Assembly (NCBI RefSeq): GCF_006351925.1
Contig: NZ_CP040924.1
Location: forward strand, 986,501 to 1,050,500
Direction of reading: 5' to 3'
Origin: Clostridium thermarum
Lineage (GTDB): Bacteria > Bacillota > Clostridia > Clostridiales > Clostridiaceae
Length of the DNA stretch: 64,000 bases
Position numbers and translations under genes: made by a program. Under the pieces are notes generated by a model. That model saw nothing but the letters and a program-made list of their open reading frames with translations. It did not search any database and was not told the DNA's origin. Shown here one piece after another: positions 17,568 through 25,060 of the stretch. Each line of letters opens with the position of its first letter. Position 1 is the first letter of the stretch.

Positions 17568-18692
17568 ATGTTAAAAAAATACGATTATTTAATCGTCGGC
17601 GCTGGCTTATTCGGCTCAGTCTTTGCTTATGAGGCAACTAGGTTAGGAAAGAAATGCCTGGTGATAGACCGTAGAAATCATATTGGCGGCAACGTTTATT
17701 GCGAGAATATTGAAGGTATTAATGTACATAAGTATGGTGCCCATATATTTCATACCAGTAACAAAAGAATTTGGGAATATGTTAATAGATTCGCTGAGTT
17801 TAATAGATACACAAATTCACCTATAGCAAATTATAAGGGTGAAATATATAATTTACCCTTCAATATGAATACATTTAATAAGCTTTGGGGAGTGTTTACT
17901 CCTGAAGAAGCGAAAAATAAAATTGAAGAACAGAGAAGAGAAGCTGGTATATCTGAACCGAAAAATTTAGAAGAACAGGCAATTTCATTAGTGGGTACAG
18001 ATATTTATCAAAAGCTCATCCAAGGGTATACAGAAAAGCAATGGGGAAGAAGTGCCAAGGAGCTGCCGGCTTTTATAATTACCAGACTGCCAGTTAGATT
18101 TACTTATGATAATAACTATTTTAACGACAGATATCAGGGAATACCTGAAGGTGGCTACAATGTTATAGTAGAAAATATGCTTGAAGGTATAGAAGTAAGA
18201 CTAAATACCGATTTTTTTAAGAATAGAGAGGAATTAGAAGGACTGGCTAATAAGATCGTTTTTACAGGAATGATAGATGAATTTTATAACTATAAATTCG
18301 GCAGATTGGAATACAGAAGCTTACGATTTGAACATGAAATATTGGATATGGATAATTATCAGGGAAATGCAGTAGTAAACTATACAGACAGAGAAACACC
18401 TTTTACTCGTATAATAGAGCATAAGCATTTTGAGTTTGGAACTCAAGAAAAAACTGTTATAACCAGGGAATATCCTGCTGAATGGGTACCAGGAGATGAG
18501 CCATATTATCCAATAAATGACGAGAAAAATAATGAATTATATAAGCAATACAAACAGCTGGCTGAAAAAGAAGAAAACATAATTTTCGGGGGCAGGCTGG
18601 CAGATTATAAGTATTATGATATGCATCATGTAATTTATCATGCCTTAAAAACTGTGGAAAAAGAATTTAATCTGGAAGATAAAATGGTATAA
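17568..18692 (+). CDS. glf: UDP-galactopyranose mutase
   Basis: 374 residues. The FAD-binding Rossmann motif VGAGLFGSVFAYEA lies at residues 8-21 and is followed by VIDRRNHIGGNVY. YGAHIFHTSNKRIWEYVNRF, NLPFNMNTF, and YTEKQWGRSAKELP are all conserved in Glf. It interconverts UDP-galactopyranose and UDP-galactofuranose in the cytoplasm, so a galactofuranose residue is expected in one of the polymers of this locus. It stands alone between the IS island and a convergent gene, with its own promoter. The length is normal for the family. Confidence 0.95.
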   Translation: MLKKYDYLIVGAGLFGSVFAYEATRLGKKCLVIDRRNHIGGNVYCENIEGINVHKYGAHIFHTSNKRIWEYVNRFAEFNRYTNSPIANYKGEIYNLPFNMNTFNKLWGVFTPEEAKNKIEEQRREAGISEPKNLEEQAISLVGTDIYQKLIQGYTEKQWGRSAKELPAFIITRLPVRFTYDNNYFNDRYQGIPEGGYNVIVENMLEGIEVRLNTDFFKNREELEGLANKIVFTGMIDEFYNYKFGRLEYRSLRFEHEILDMDNYQGNAVVNYTDRETPFTRIIEHKHFEFGTQEKTVITREYPAEWVPGDEPYYPINDEKNNELYKQYKQLAEKEENIIFGGRLADYKYYDMHHVIYHALKTVEKEFNLEDKMV

Positions 18693-18717
18693 ATTTACTG
18701 ATAAAAGTAAAGTGAAA

Positions 18718-18755
18718 TCCAGCAGTAAGATGGCTGTTGCCAACTAACTGCTGGA
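18718..18755. terminator. Convergent hairpin between glf and the next gene
   Basis: TCCAGCAGT (18718-18726) pairs with ACTGCTGGA (18747-18755). It lies between convergent genes and overlaps the 3' end of the minus-strand gene; the flanking T-runs are weak. Confidence 0.45.
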
Positions 18756-19451
18756 ATTATTATTCTCTGTTTCCGTAGGAGCAGTACCGTTCTCCTCACC
18801 CTTATCTACCTGTTCCTCCTCAGTTTCAGGGGTTTCCGCAGCAGGATTATTGTTTTCAGGAATCTCTGCATTACCGCCGTTATCTGCCGGTGTATCCGCT
18901 GGAACGTCGGCGCTGTTGCCATTTGTACCATTACCGGTATTGCTGCTTGTTTCGCTGCTGCCCGCTTGGTCTGATGTATTGTCAGTATTACCGCTACCGG
19001 TATTTCCTCCGGCTGAAGGAGTATTAGTATTATTAGGAGTAACTGCCGCTTGATTATTGGCAGCTGAATTTCCAGCACTATTATTCGTACTATTATTTCC
19101 GTTATTAGTATTATTTGACGCATTATCCCCCTTTGCTGCAGCACCAGAACCTGTATTTGTATTTACTGTGGTGTTATTTACTCCTGTATGTACATCCTCA
19201 TTGGCAGTCTGACTATCCTCAGCTTCTGAGTTTTCTTTATCCTCTGTGTCCACTTCTGTTTGTGTATTTGAATCCTCCTCAGCAGCATCTTCAACCTTGC
19301 TTAGGACTTTTTCTTCCTTCTTATCTAAAACCTTTGCAGCTTCCACTTCATTTGTTGCTTGTACAATTTTATTATTGTAATGACGGTTCATGACTATTAT
19401 GGAACAGCCCACAAACAATGTAAGTACCACTGCAATAATTTTGGATTTCAT
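18744..19451 (-). CDS. Membrane-anchored low-complexity protein (Asn/Thr/Gly/Glu-rich)
   Basis: 235 residues from the ATG at 19451, which has AGAAGGTG upstream; the frame is open further upstream but without a ribosome site. The N-terminus KSKIIAVVLTLFVGCSIIVM is one signal-anchor helix. The rest is disordered: an acidic stretch (residues 35-85), then long runs rich in Asn, Thr, Gly, Ala and Ser, then a Pro/Glu/Thr-rich tail ending NNSSS. There is no domain or catalytic motif. Such tails often serve as wall-spanning or glycosylated spacers. No function can be assigned. It converges on glf. Confidence 0.65.
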   Translation of the reverse strand: MKSKIIAVVLTLFVGCSIIVMNRHYNNKIVQATNEVEAAKVLDKKEEKVLSKVEDAAEEDSNTQTEVDTEDKENSEAEDSQTANEDVHTGVNNTTVNTNTGSGAAAKGDNASNNTNNGNNSTNNSAGNSAANNQAAVTPNNTNTPSAGGNTGSGNTDNTSDQAGSSETSSNTGNGTNGNSADVPADTPADNGGNAEIPENNNPAAETPETEEEQVDKGEENGTAPTETENNNSSS

Positions 19452-19718
19452 AGAATTCACCTTCTTATAATTTGTTCTTGGAAAACCATTATTATATACA
19501 TTATACAATATTAATACAATAAGTGAAAGACAGAATAAAACTGGAAAACTTATCATTATACATTATGGACCAATTTCAGGCAGCTTATTCAACCCACTGC
19601 CTTATATTAAACCTTCACAGGAAAAAATAAATCAAAAAATTTTCAAAAAACAAGGCAATTTCTCCTCAAATCGCATATTAAGTCTCATAAAATAAAGTTA
19701 TTTTGAGGAGGAATTATA

Positions 19719-20492
19719 ATGAGTCAACAAAAACAAATACAGGAAAAGTTTTGGCAGAATGAATTTGTCCTGGGGTTACAGCCGGAGGAAAGGTACTTTT
19801 ATATGTATCTTATCACCAATACCATGACAAACCTCTGTGGAATATACAAGTTCAGTATTAAATTAGCAGAGCTTGAGACTGGCTTAGCTCCTGAGGTAAT
19901 AGAAACACATCTCAAGACCTTTGAAAGTTATGGAAAGCTGATCATATCAAAGACAACTAAGGAAATCATGATCGTAAACTGGTTTAAACATAATTTTAAA
20001 GCCAACAAAAAGACCATAGGTGCCATAAATAAGGAACTCAAAGATGTGAAGGACAAAGAGTTCTTAAAGCTCCTTTATGAAATTTGTATACATAGACAGT
20101 ATCCGGTAGAGGAGCTCTTTAATGGCATAATGACTGCAGATAAAATAAAGACAGAGCCTATAAGAGAAGAAGCAAAGCTTGATGTACAAGCTACATCTGC
20201 TGTAACTCCGGTGCAAGTAAAAGAGCCACAAGAGACTGTACAAGCTGTACCGGTGGAGAGTAAAGAAACTGAAGATATGATATTTACCGGTTTTGCAGAT
20301 ACTCCAACAAAACCGAAATCAAAAGGGCGGAAGAGGAAACGCAAGGAAGAAGTCATAGAAGAAAATGCAGCAGAGCTTGTGGATGGGACCTATTTTGATG
20401 ATGACGATGAACCCTTTATAGGCATACCCATTGCCACCTGGTACTTCACCGACAGTGGAGGAGACAAGGAGCTTACAGCTGGCTCTCCTTGA
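19719..20492 (+). CDS. Phage replisome-organizer/DnaD-like protein
   Basis: 257 residues. The first 110 (IQEKFWQNEFVLGLQPEERYFYMYLITNT, CGIYKFSIKLAELETGL, IMIVNWFKHN) resemble the winged-helix N-terminus of phage replisome organizers and DnaD-type replication proteins, where it binds DNA. The middle and C-terminus are Val/Glu/Thr-rich, then strongly basic (KPKSKGRKRKRKEE, about residues 197-210), then acidic. RBS GAGGAGG precedes ATG. It converges on the ImmA-like gene. It may be a stranded replication gene of a prophage or integrative element, or a host gene; no other phage structural genes are nearby. Confidence 0.6.
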   Translation: MSQQKQIQEKFWQNEFVLGLQPEERYFYMYLITNTMTNLCGIYKFSIKLAELETGLAPEVIETHLKTFESYGKLIISKTTKEIMIVNWFKHNFKANKKTIGAINKELKDVKDKEFLKLLYEICIHRQYPVEELFNGIMTADKIKTEPIREEAKLDVQATSAVTPVQVKEPQETVQAVPVESKETEDMIFTGFADTPTKPKSKGRKRKRKEEVIEENAAELVDGTYFDDDDEPFIGIPIATWYFTDSGGDKELTAGSP

Positions 20493-20538
20493 TAGATAAG
20501 GAGCTTTTGACCATAGCTAAAGAGAATAAAGAGAAACA

Positions 20539-20572
20539 TCTGTAAATTTGTACACACAAATCTACAGATGCT
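20539..20572. terminator. Bidirectional hairpin between convergent genes
   Basis: CATCTGTA-AATTTGT and ACAAAT-C-TACAGATG pair over about 15 bases around an ACAC loop. It lies between the stop of the replisome-organizer-like gene and the stop of the ImmA-like gene and can serve both. Confidence 0.6.
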
Positions 20573-20587
20573 TCTCACATGGACTTC

Positions 20588-21568
20588 TCACATGGACTTA
20601 CTATGGTCTGCTATGTACAATTCTGCTTCCTCTTCCCAGCTCATAAGATACTTGTCCCTAAAGAATGTAGTAACTTGTCCGCATCTTGAACAATACCGGG
20701 CATTGCTGTCAGGACTGTAATCACACCTAGGGTCAGTGCACTCCTGATATAGGTAGGCACCGCATATACTGCAGCAGTGATCAGAGGAGCCTATATTTCC
20801 GTTGCCGCACCCTGGACAGATAAGAGCCTTATTCCTATACCCCAGTGGCACTCCGGCCCTATAGTTGATACCGTAGTAACCCAGCACCGGAGCCAAAACC
20901 TCTTCTCCGCAAAACTTACAATAGCTTTCTGCGGGGTTTATATCAAGGCGCCTGCAAACAGGACAATATCTGGCTTTTTCATTCAGGGTACGCCTTGGAT
21001 CCTTCCGCAGCAGTGTAAATTTGTTCTCCTGCCTGGCAGGTGTTATAATCCTGGGTCTCTCCAACTTTGGCAGGCCTAGGTTTTCAATGCGGTATTTTAC
21101 AGCCATCTCACCCACAAAGAAAAAATCAGAAAGGGCCCTTACATCCCCATGAAACTCGAAATACTTCTTGGCAAATAATTTTGGAGGCATCAAGGCATAG
21201 GCTGCACCCTCGTTGGCCTCCCACTCAATGCCAGGGTTTTGCTTGATAAAGCTGCTGTCAAAGCAAATTGCTTCACTATTGGGATGATACCAATAGTGGA
21301 TCATTTCATGCATGCAGTCAAAATTCCGTCCTTTTTCAGACCGGAGGGCATTAAGGGCAATTCCACTACATTCTTTACCCCTGTAAAAAATTCCACCCAT
21401 ATTTATACTGGGGAATACTGTTATTTCAAGTATGACATCCGGAAACTTAGACTTTAACAGTTCAATAGAATTCAGCGGATAATCCCTATAGGTTATCCCA
21501 AGTTCCTTTAGTTTTTGACCAATCCTCATATATAGCCAAGTGCGTCTATTATACCCCTTTATACTCAT
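20588..21568 (-). CDS. ImmA/IrrE-family metallopeptidase with zinc-ribbon tail
   Basis: 326 residues. The N-terminal half is an ImmA/IrrE (DUF955) domain: CMHEMIHYWYHP gives the HExxH zinc site (about residues 86-90) and EWEANEGAAYALMP the downstream Glu ligand. The C-terminal half (about 190-305) has at least three cysteine-pair zinc ribbons: CPVCRR...CKFCGE, CPGCGN...CSICGA, and CTDPRCDY...CSRCGQ. ImmA-type proteases cleave the partner Xre repressor. The ATG directly follows the stop of the repressor gene with no gap, so they are coupled. The ribbon tail is an unusual extension that could be a sensor or a docking part. Confidence 0.85.
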   Translation of the reverse strand: MSIKGYNRRTWLYMRIGQKLKELGITYRDYPLNSIELLKSKFPDVILEITVFPSINMGGIFYRGKECSGIALNALRSEKGRNFDCMHEMIHYWYHPNSEAICFDSSFIKQNPGIEWEANEGAAYALMPPKLFAKKYFEFHGDVRALSDFFFVGEMAVKYRIENLGLPKLERPRIITPARQENKFTLLRKDPRRTLNEKARYCPVCRRLDINPAESYCKFCGEEVLAPVLGYYGINYRAGVPLGYRNKALICPGCGNGNIGSSDHCCSICGAYLYQECTDPRCDYSPDSNARYCSRCGQVTTFFRDKYLMSWEEEAELYIADHSKSM

Positions 21569-21931
21569 CTATTTATCACGTCTCTTCTGAGCCTCCTCAT
21601 CTCTTTGACGGGCTTTTATCAGCCAGTCAATAGCAAATTTCACATCTTCCGGTGTAAGACCGTTTTTCTGGGCTTCCTTTGCAACCCTCAGAAAACCCGG
21701 AGGAATTTTCAGCTCATCAAGCTTTCTAACATCAGTTTTACCCAGCAGATAATCTACAGATACGTCAAAGAATTCAGCAAAGGCCTCTAAGGCAGGCATT
21801 TCAGGAATCTGTATATCATTTTCGTATCTTGATATAGAACTCTTGTTGAGATAAAACATTTCAGCCAATTTTTCCTGAGTAAGCTTTCTTTCCATACGAA
21901 GTTGTTTGAATCTTGTGCCGAATGTTGTCAT
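21569..21931 (-). CDS. Xre-family repressor (ImmR-like)
   Basis: 120 residues. The N-terminal HTH_3 domain (FGTRFKQLRMERKLTQEKLAEMF, LNKSSISRYENDIQIPEMPALEAFAEFFDVSVDYLLG) spans residues 4-64, followed by a short linker and a basic C-terminal helix. RBS AGGAGGTGA precedes ATG 21931. It is the likely DNA-binding partner of the adjoining ImmA-like protease and probably binds the TTGCTT/AAGCAA palindromes in the divergent promoter at 22020-22077. The pairing is that of ImmR-ImmA in ICEBs1 and related elements. Confidence 0.88.
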   Translation of the reverse strand: MTTFGTRFKQLRMERKLTQEKLAEMFYLNKSSISRYENDIQIPEMPALEAFAEFFDVSVDYLLGKTDVRKLDELKIPPGFLRVAKEAQKNGLTPEDVKFAIDWLIKARQRDEEAQKRRDK

Positions 21932-22019
21932 AAAATCACCTCCTAGCTATATGATAATATAAAAATTGCGTTAAAAGATACTAAAATTGCTTAAAGAGAA
22001 ACAAATGTTAAATATTGTA

Positions 22020-22077
22020 TTGACAAGTTGCTTTTAAAGCAATAATATTATATATAGAAAGTTGCTTATAAAGCAAC
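22020..22077 (+). promoter_or_regulatory. Promoter with two repressor-type palindromes
   Basis: TTGACA (22020-22025), 17-base spacer and TAATAT (22043-22048) form a near-consensus sigma-A promoter firing right. TTGCTTTTAAAGCAA (22028-22042) fills the spacer, and GTTGCTTATAAAGCAAC (22061-22077) covers the start and early transcript. Both share TTGCTT-N3-AAGCAA. Further TTGC-type half sites lie at about 21965 and 21987, towards the repressor gene. This is the arrangement of an Xre-repressed promoter. Confidence 0.75.
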
Positions 22078-22099
22078 AAAAATATATGGGGGTGGGAGT

Positions 22100-22303
22100 A
22101 TGGTCATACAAGAACATGATGAATTCTATTGCAGGGCGGAAGTAATAGACAACAACGGAGGGAAACAAGTTATAAGGCAGGGAATACTAATAGACCTGTC
22201 CGACGACGATATGGAAGTACATTTAATAAATCTGAATACAGAGCAAAAGAATACTATGAGAAATATCATTCTAAAGGGATTTATATACTACAGCCAACAG
22301 TAA
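22100..22303 (+). CDS. Small unknown protein after the repressed promoter
   Basis: 67 residues, MVIQEHDEFYCRAEVIDNN..., with a GGGGGTGGGAG ribosome site just upstream. It is mixed alpha/beta with no membrane segment. The repeated short strands (RAEVIDNNGGKQVIRQGILIDL) suggest a small barrel. It is first in the transcript from the palindrome-flanked promoter and precedes the sigma factor by 60 bases. I do not recognise a family; it may be an anti-repressor or an accessory to the sigma factor. Confidence 0.55.
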   Translation: MVIQEHDEFYCRAEVIDNNGGKQVIRQGILIDLSDDDMEVHLINLNTEQKNTMRNIILKGFIYYSQQ

Positions 22304-22363
22304 TAACATATGAGAATGAACAAAAGCAAATAAGAAAAATGGACAAGTAAAGGAGGATGTAAA

Positions 22364-22978
22364 ATGAATCACTATATGGATCACTATGAAATTGAAGCAG
22401 CTGTAATAAGGGCTAAAAATGGAGATCAAGCTGAACTCTTAAAGCTCATGGAACACTATAAACCCTTTATAATTAAAACTGCAAGAAGGTTTTACATAAA
22501 AAATTATGATTTGCATGACCTGATACAGATCGGTTATATTGCCGTCATGAATGCTGTGGCAAAATATAAAACAGGGTCTAACACCTTCACAAAATATGCC
22601 ACCAAGGCCATAAAAAATTATATTGTACACACATTGGTGAAGAATTCAAAGTATAAAGATGAACTCAGCCTAAATATCAGCCTCATGCCGGAGGAAAATG
22701 CAGCGGAAGAATTCATTGACTATGTAGAGGGCGGGGAAGAACCGGAAAAGCTATTAGTGGCAAGAGAAGAAATAAGTAGCTTAAGAAAGGCCATTGCAGA
22801 CCTCCCTGAGGATGAAAAGTCCCTGATTGTCAATGTATACTACAGGAAACTTCCCCTTACAACCTATGCGGTCAAAAATGGTCTAACCTACAAGCAGGCC
22901 AGACGAAGAAAAGACAAGGCTCTAAGAAGACTTAATTTTCTTTCTTTTACTATTCATGACAAACACCTTTCATTCTAA
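22364..22978 (+). CDS. Sigma-70-family RNA polymerase sigma factor
   Basis: 204 residues. Region 2 is clear: LHDLIQIGYIAVMNAVAKYKTGSNTFTKYATKAIKNYIVHTL (about 50-90), with the DLIQ.G core-binding block. Region 4 (about 140-195: RKAIADLPEDEKSLIVNVYY, LTYKQARRRKDKALRRL) is a helix-turn-helix. Region 3 is short, as in phage-type or mobile-element sigma-like factors. RBS AAGGAGG precedes ATG 22364. It lies downstream of the operator-bearing promoter, so the Xre/ImmA pair probably controls it. Its target promoters are unknown. Confidence 0.82.
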   Translation: MNHYMDHYEIEAAVIRAKNGDQAELLKLMEHYKPFIIKTARRFYIKNYDLHDLIQIGYIAVMNAVAKYKTGSNTFTKYATKAIKNYIVHTLVKNSKYKDELSLNISLMPEENAAEEFIDYVEGGEEPEKLLVAREEISSLRKAIADLPEDEKSLIVNVYYRKLPLTTYAVKNGLTYKQARRRKDKALRRLNFLSFTIHDKHLSF

Positions 22979-23167
22979 AAAGCTTCATTGTTATATTATA
23001 CATTAATAACCATTGTTTACAATAATGCAGATATATTTTACCAAAGTGGTAACTTTAAGGTGCCCCAATACGTCTTATATATGGGGTATCCTTTACAGCA
23101 GGTACTATAGGCTGACAACTGCTGATACCAAAACCAAAGAGGAGGTGTTAGGGCAATTACCATTTTG

Positions 23168-23196
23168 TTTAAAAAATTTCTTTCATTTGGTATAAT
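23168..23196 (+). promoter_or_regulatory. Promoter of the SGNH hydrolase gene
   Basis: TTTAAA (23168-23173), 17 bases, TATAAT (23191-23196), 58 bases before the ATG. The 170 bases before it contain several small hairpins (TACCA/TGGTA near 23040, CAGCAG/CTGCTG near 23097-23125) but no recognised riboswitch and no supported gene. Confidence 0.5.
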
Positions 23197-23253
23197 ACAT
23201 ATAGGTATTGAGATATGTATGATGTACACAATAATTCAGGAGGTGACTAAATA

Positions 23254-24918
23254 ATGAGAGTCAGAGCCAGAAACACAGCTTTTTTAATGCTCTTAATATT
23301 TATGATGGTCAATTTATTCACCGGCTTTTCGGTACAAGCCGCTGAGACTAGGTCAGACCTTTCCCCGGAGGAAATATACATGAAGGCCTATGTGGCTGTG
23401 AAAGCAGCCAGGGAAAATCAAAGCCAAAAGTCAATTGATGCTGCAAGAGAAGCGGCAGATAAGCTGGAGGCAACTATTTATAAGGACTATGCTAAGGAAC
23501 TGGAGGACGAAGTCCAGCTCTTACAGAAGGGCTTAATGCAAAAGGCCATTGCCATGTACAATAACAATGCAGAAAACTTTAACGAAGAGGAAATAAATGA
23601 AACAAAGGCCCTGCTGGATGAGATGAGTACCTCCTCCGGCAGGGAAATCAGAAACTGGGCTGATAGCTTGAAAAATCAAACAAACTTATTACTCTACCAT
23701 AAGGCTATAAAAGAAATAAGTGAAACTACATACTCCTTACCTAATGTACAAAACAGTGTAAAAGATAAAAAGAAACTTAAGATTGCCTTCTGGGGAGACA
23801 GTATTACGGAGGGAAGCGACATAGAGAAGGCTGAATCCTACGCAGAACTCTTTATAAAAGAAATACAGAACAGTCTCCCGGGTATAACGGTAGAACATAA
23901 AAATTTCTCCTTAGGGGCCAGAAATGCATTTTTAGCTTCCAGCTCCCAGTTTAAAGCCTTAAATCCCGAAACCAATGCAGTAGTTAACTTCTGGAGGTCT
24001 TGGGCAACAGTGGGGAAGACTTGGAAGGACCATGTTGTGGAATATAAACCGGACTTGCTCATCCTTGCCTTTGGCATGAATGATGTAACCAATAACCTAT
24101 CCTCCTATAGTTTTATCAAGAACATCGATAACATTATGGATTATGTTAAGGTCAATTCACCAAACACAGATGTGGTTTTGGTTTCAACTATTACGCCAAC
24201 TATGGACAAGACCCTTTATAAGCAAAACAACGAGTATACCATGCAGATTGCCCGTGCTACCAGAGAATATGCAAAGCTGAACAATATTCCCTTAATAGAT
24301 GCCAACAGACTTTGGACAATATTGTTAAAGGGAGTAGACGAGTCAACTTATACGGAAAGGGAAGCGTATGGAATCAGCGACATCTCAGCAACCAGCTTCT
24401 ATAACGGGGAACTGCAGGTAAGCCTGAGGGAATATGCCGATTTTGATAACAGTACGGATATTGTCCTTAGAGGCAGTGACACTGATGGGGGCCTTTTATT
24501 TAAGTTATATGAGAAAAACGGCAGAAATATTATTTCCCTGTATAGCATAGACAATGTACAGCAGGCACCCCTTATAGAATTCGTAAGTGTTGAGGCTAAA
24601 GATGTGAACACCATTAAGCTGGATGGGGCAGCCATAACCATTAATAATGAAAAGTTCATAATGTACAGGAATCTGCGAAATGGCTATGTAAGCTTCAAGC
24701 AAAATAGGGATAATATTGCTGATATATCCTTGAAATATGAAAAGCCGGTGCAGATGTCCCAGATCTATCAAGAGTCCTATATGTTAGGCTATACCAACTG
24801 GCATAGTTCCGGCAACGGCATAAATCATCCCACAGCCTTTGCTACACAGCTGGTCTATGTCAATGCCTACAAGCCCATAGTAAAAGCTGTTACCCAGCAA
24901 GGGGAAAATGGTAAATAA
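23254..24918 (+). CDS. Secreted SGNH/GDSL hydrolase with inserted domain
   Basis: 554 residues, with a signal peptide (about 1-32, cleavage near VQAAE) and a helical N-domain (about 35-165). The SGNH core follows: FWGDSITEG (Ser about 183) and FGMNDVTN (Asn about 276). The usual DxxH is not found after IDANRLW. Instead, a beta-rich stretch (about 370-500) follows, and then NGINHPTAFATQLVY supplies a likely catalytic His near 525. This suggests a jelly-roll insert between blocks III and V. It is an extracellular esterase-like enzyme, possibly a deacetylase of wall polysaccharide. RBS AGGAGGTGA. Confidence 0.8.
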   Translation: MRVRARNTAFLMLLIFMMVNLFTGFSVQAAETRSDLSPEEIYMKAYVAVKAARENQSQKSIDAAREAADKLEATIYKDYAKELEDEVQLLQKGLMQKAIAMYNNNAENFNEEEINETKALLDEMSTSSGREIRNWADSLKNQTNLLLYHKAIKEISETTYSLPNVQNSVKDKKKLKIAFWGDSITEGSDIEKAESYAELFIKEIQNSLPGITVEHKNFSLGARNAFLASSSQFKALNPETNAVVNFWRSWATVGKTWKDHVVEYKPDLLILAFGMNDVTNNLSSYSFIKNIDNIMDYVKVNSPNTDVVLVSTITPTMDKTLYKQNNEYTMQIARATREYAKLNNIPLIDANRLWTILLKGVDESTYTEREAYGISDISATSFYNGELQVSLREYADFDNSTDIVLRGSDTDGGLLFKLYEKNGRNIISLYSIDNVQQAPLIEFVSVEAKDVNTIKLDGAAITINNEKFIMYRNLRNGYVSFKQNRDNIADISLKYEKPVQMSQIYQESYMLGYTNWHSSGNGINHPTAFATQLVYVNAYKPIVKAVTQQGENGK

Positions 24919-24963
24919 TTTTCAGATTTATTGAAGAAAATACATATAGAACAGAAAAGGAAA

Positions 24964-24996
24964 AACCGCTGTGGCATGTTCACAGTGGTTTTTTAT
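24964..24996 (+). terminator. Terminator after the SGNH hydrolase gene
   Basis: AAACCGCTGTG and CACAGTGGTTT pair (one G-T) around GCATGTT, followed by TTTTTAT. It separates the hydrolase from the manC gene. Confidence 0.75.
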
Positions 24997-25060
24997 GATA
25001 TAATAGTATGGAACGAGGTATTTGCTAAAAAAGGAAGCTAGCGAGAGGAGTTAGGAAACT

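Noticed and set aside
18860..19140. Repetitive sequence that might be a CRISPR array
   Set aside because: The repeats are short codon-level iterations within a coding frame, not regular repeats with unique spacers. No cas genes are present.
18806..19393. Open frames on both strands opposite the low-complexity gene
   Set aside because: They are mirror frames of repetitive codons, rich in Leu/Ile or Pro/Val, without ribosome sites. The minus-strand frame with AGAAGGTG and a signal anchor is the credible gene.
22129..22350. 73-codon frame overlapping the small ORF at 22100
   Set aside because: The frame at 22100 has a strong ribosome site and the first position after the promoter. This one has neither and starts within it.
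19719..22978. A complete prophage or integrative element
   Set aside because: Only a replisome-organizer-like gene, the repressor-protease pair, a small ORF and a sigma factor are present. No integrase, terminase, capsid, relaxase or attachment repeats were seen.
23013..23195. Possible riboswitch or small ORF before the SGNH hydrolase gene
   Set aside because: Hairpins exist, but none fits a riboswitch class I know, and the promoter lies downstream of them, so they would not be in the leader. The ORF lacks a ribosome site and runs over the promoter.
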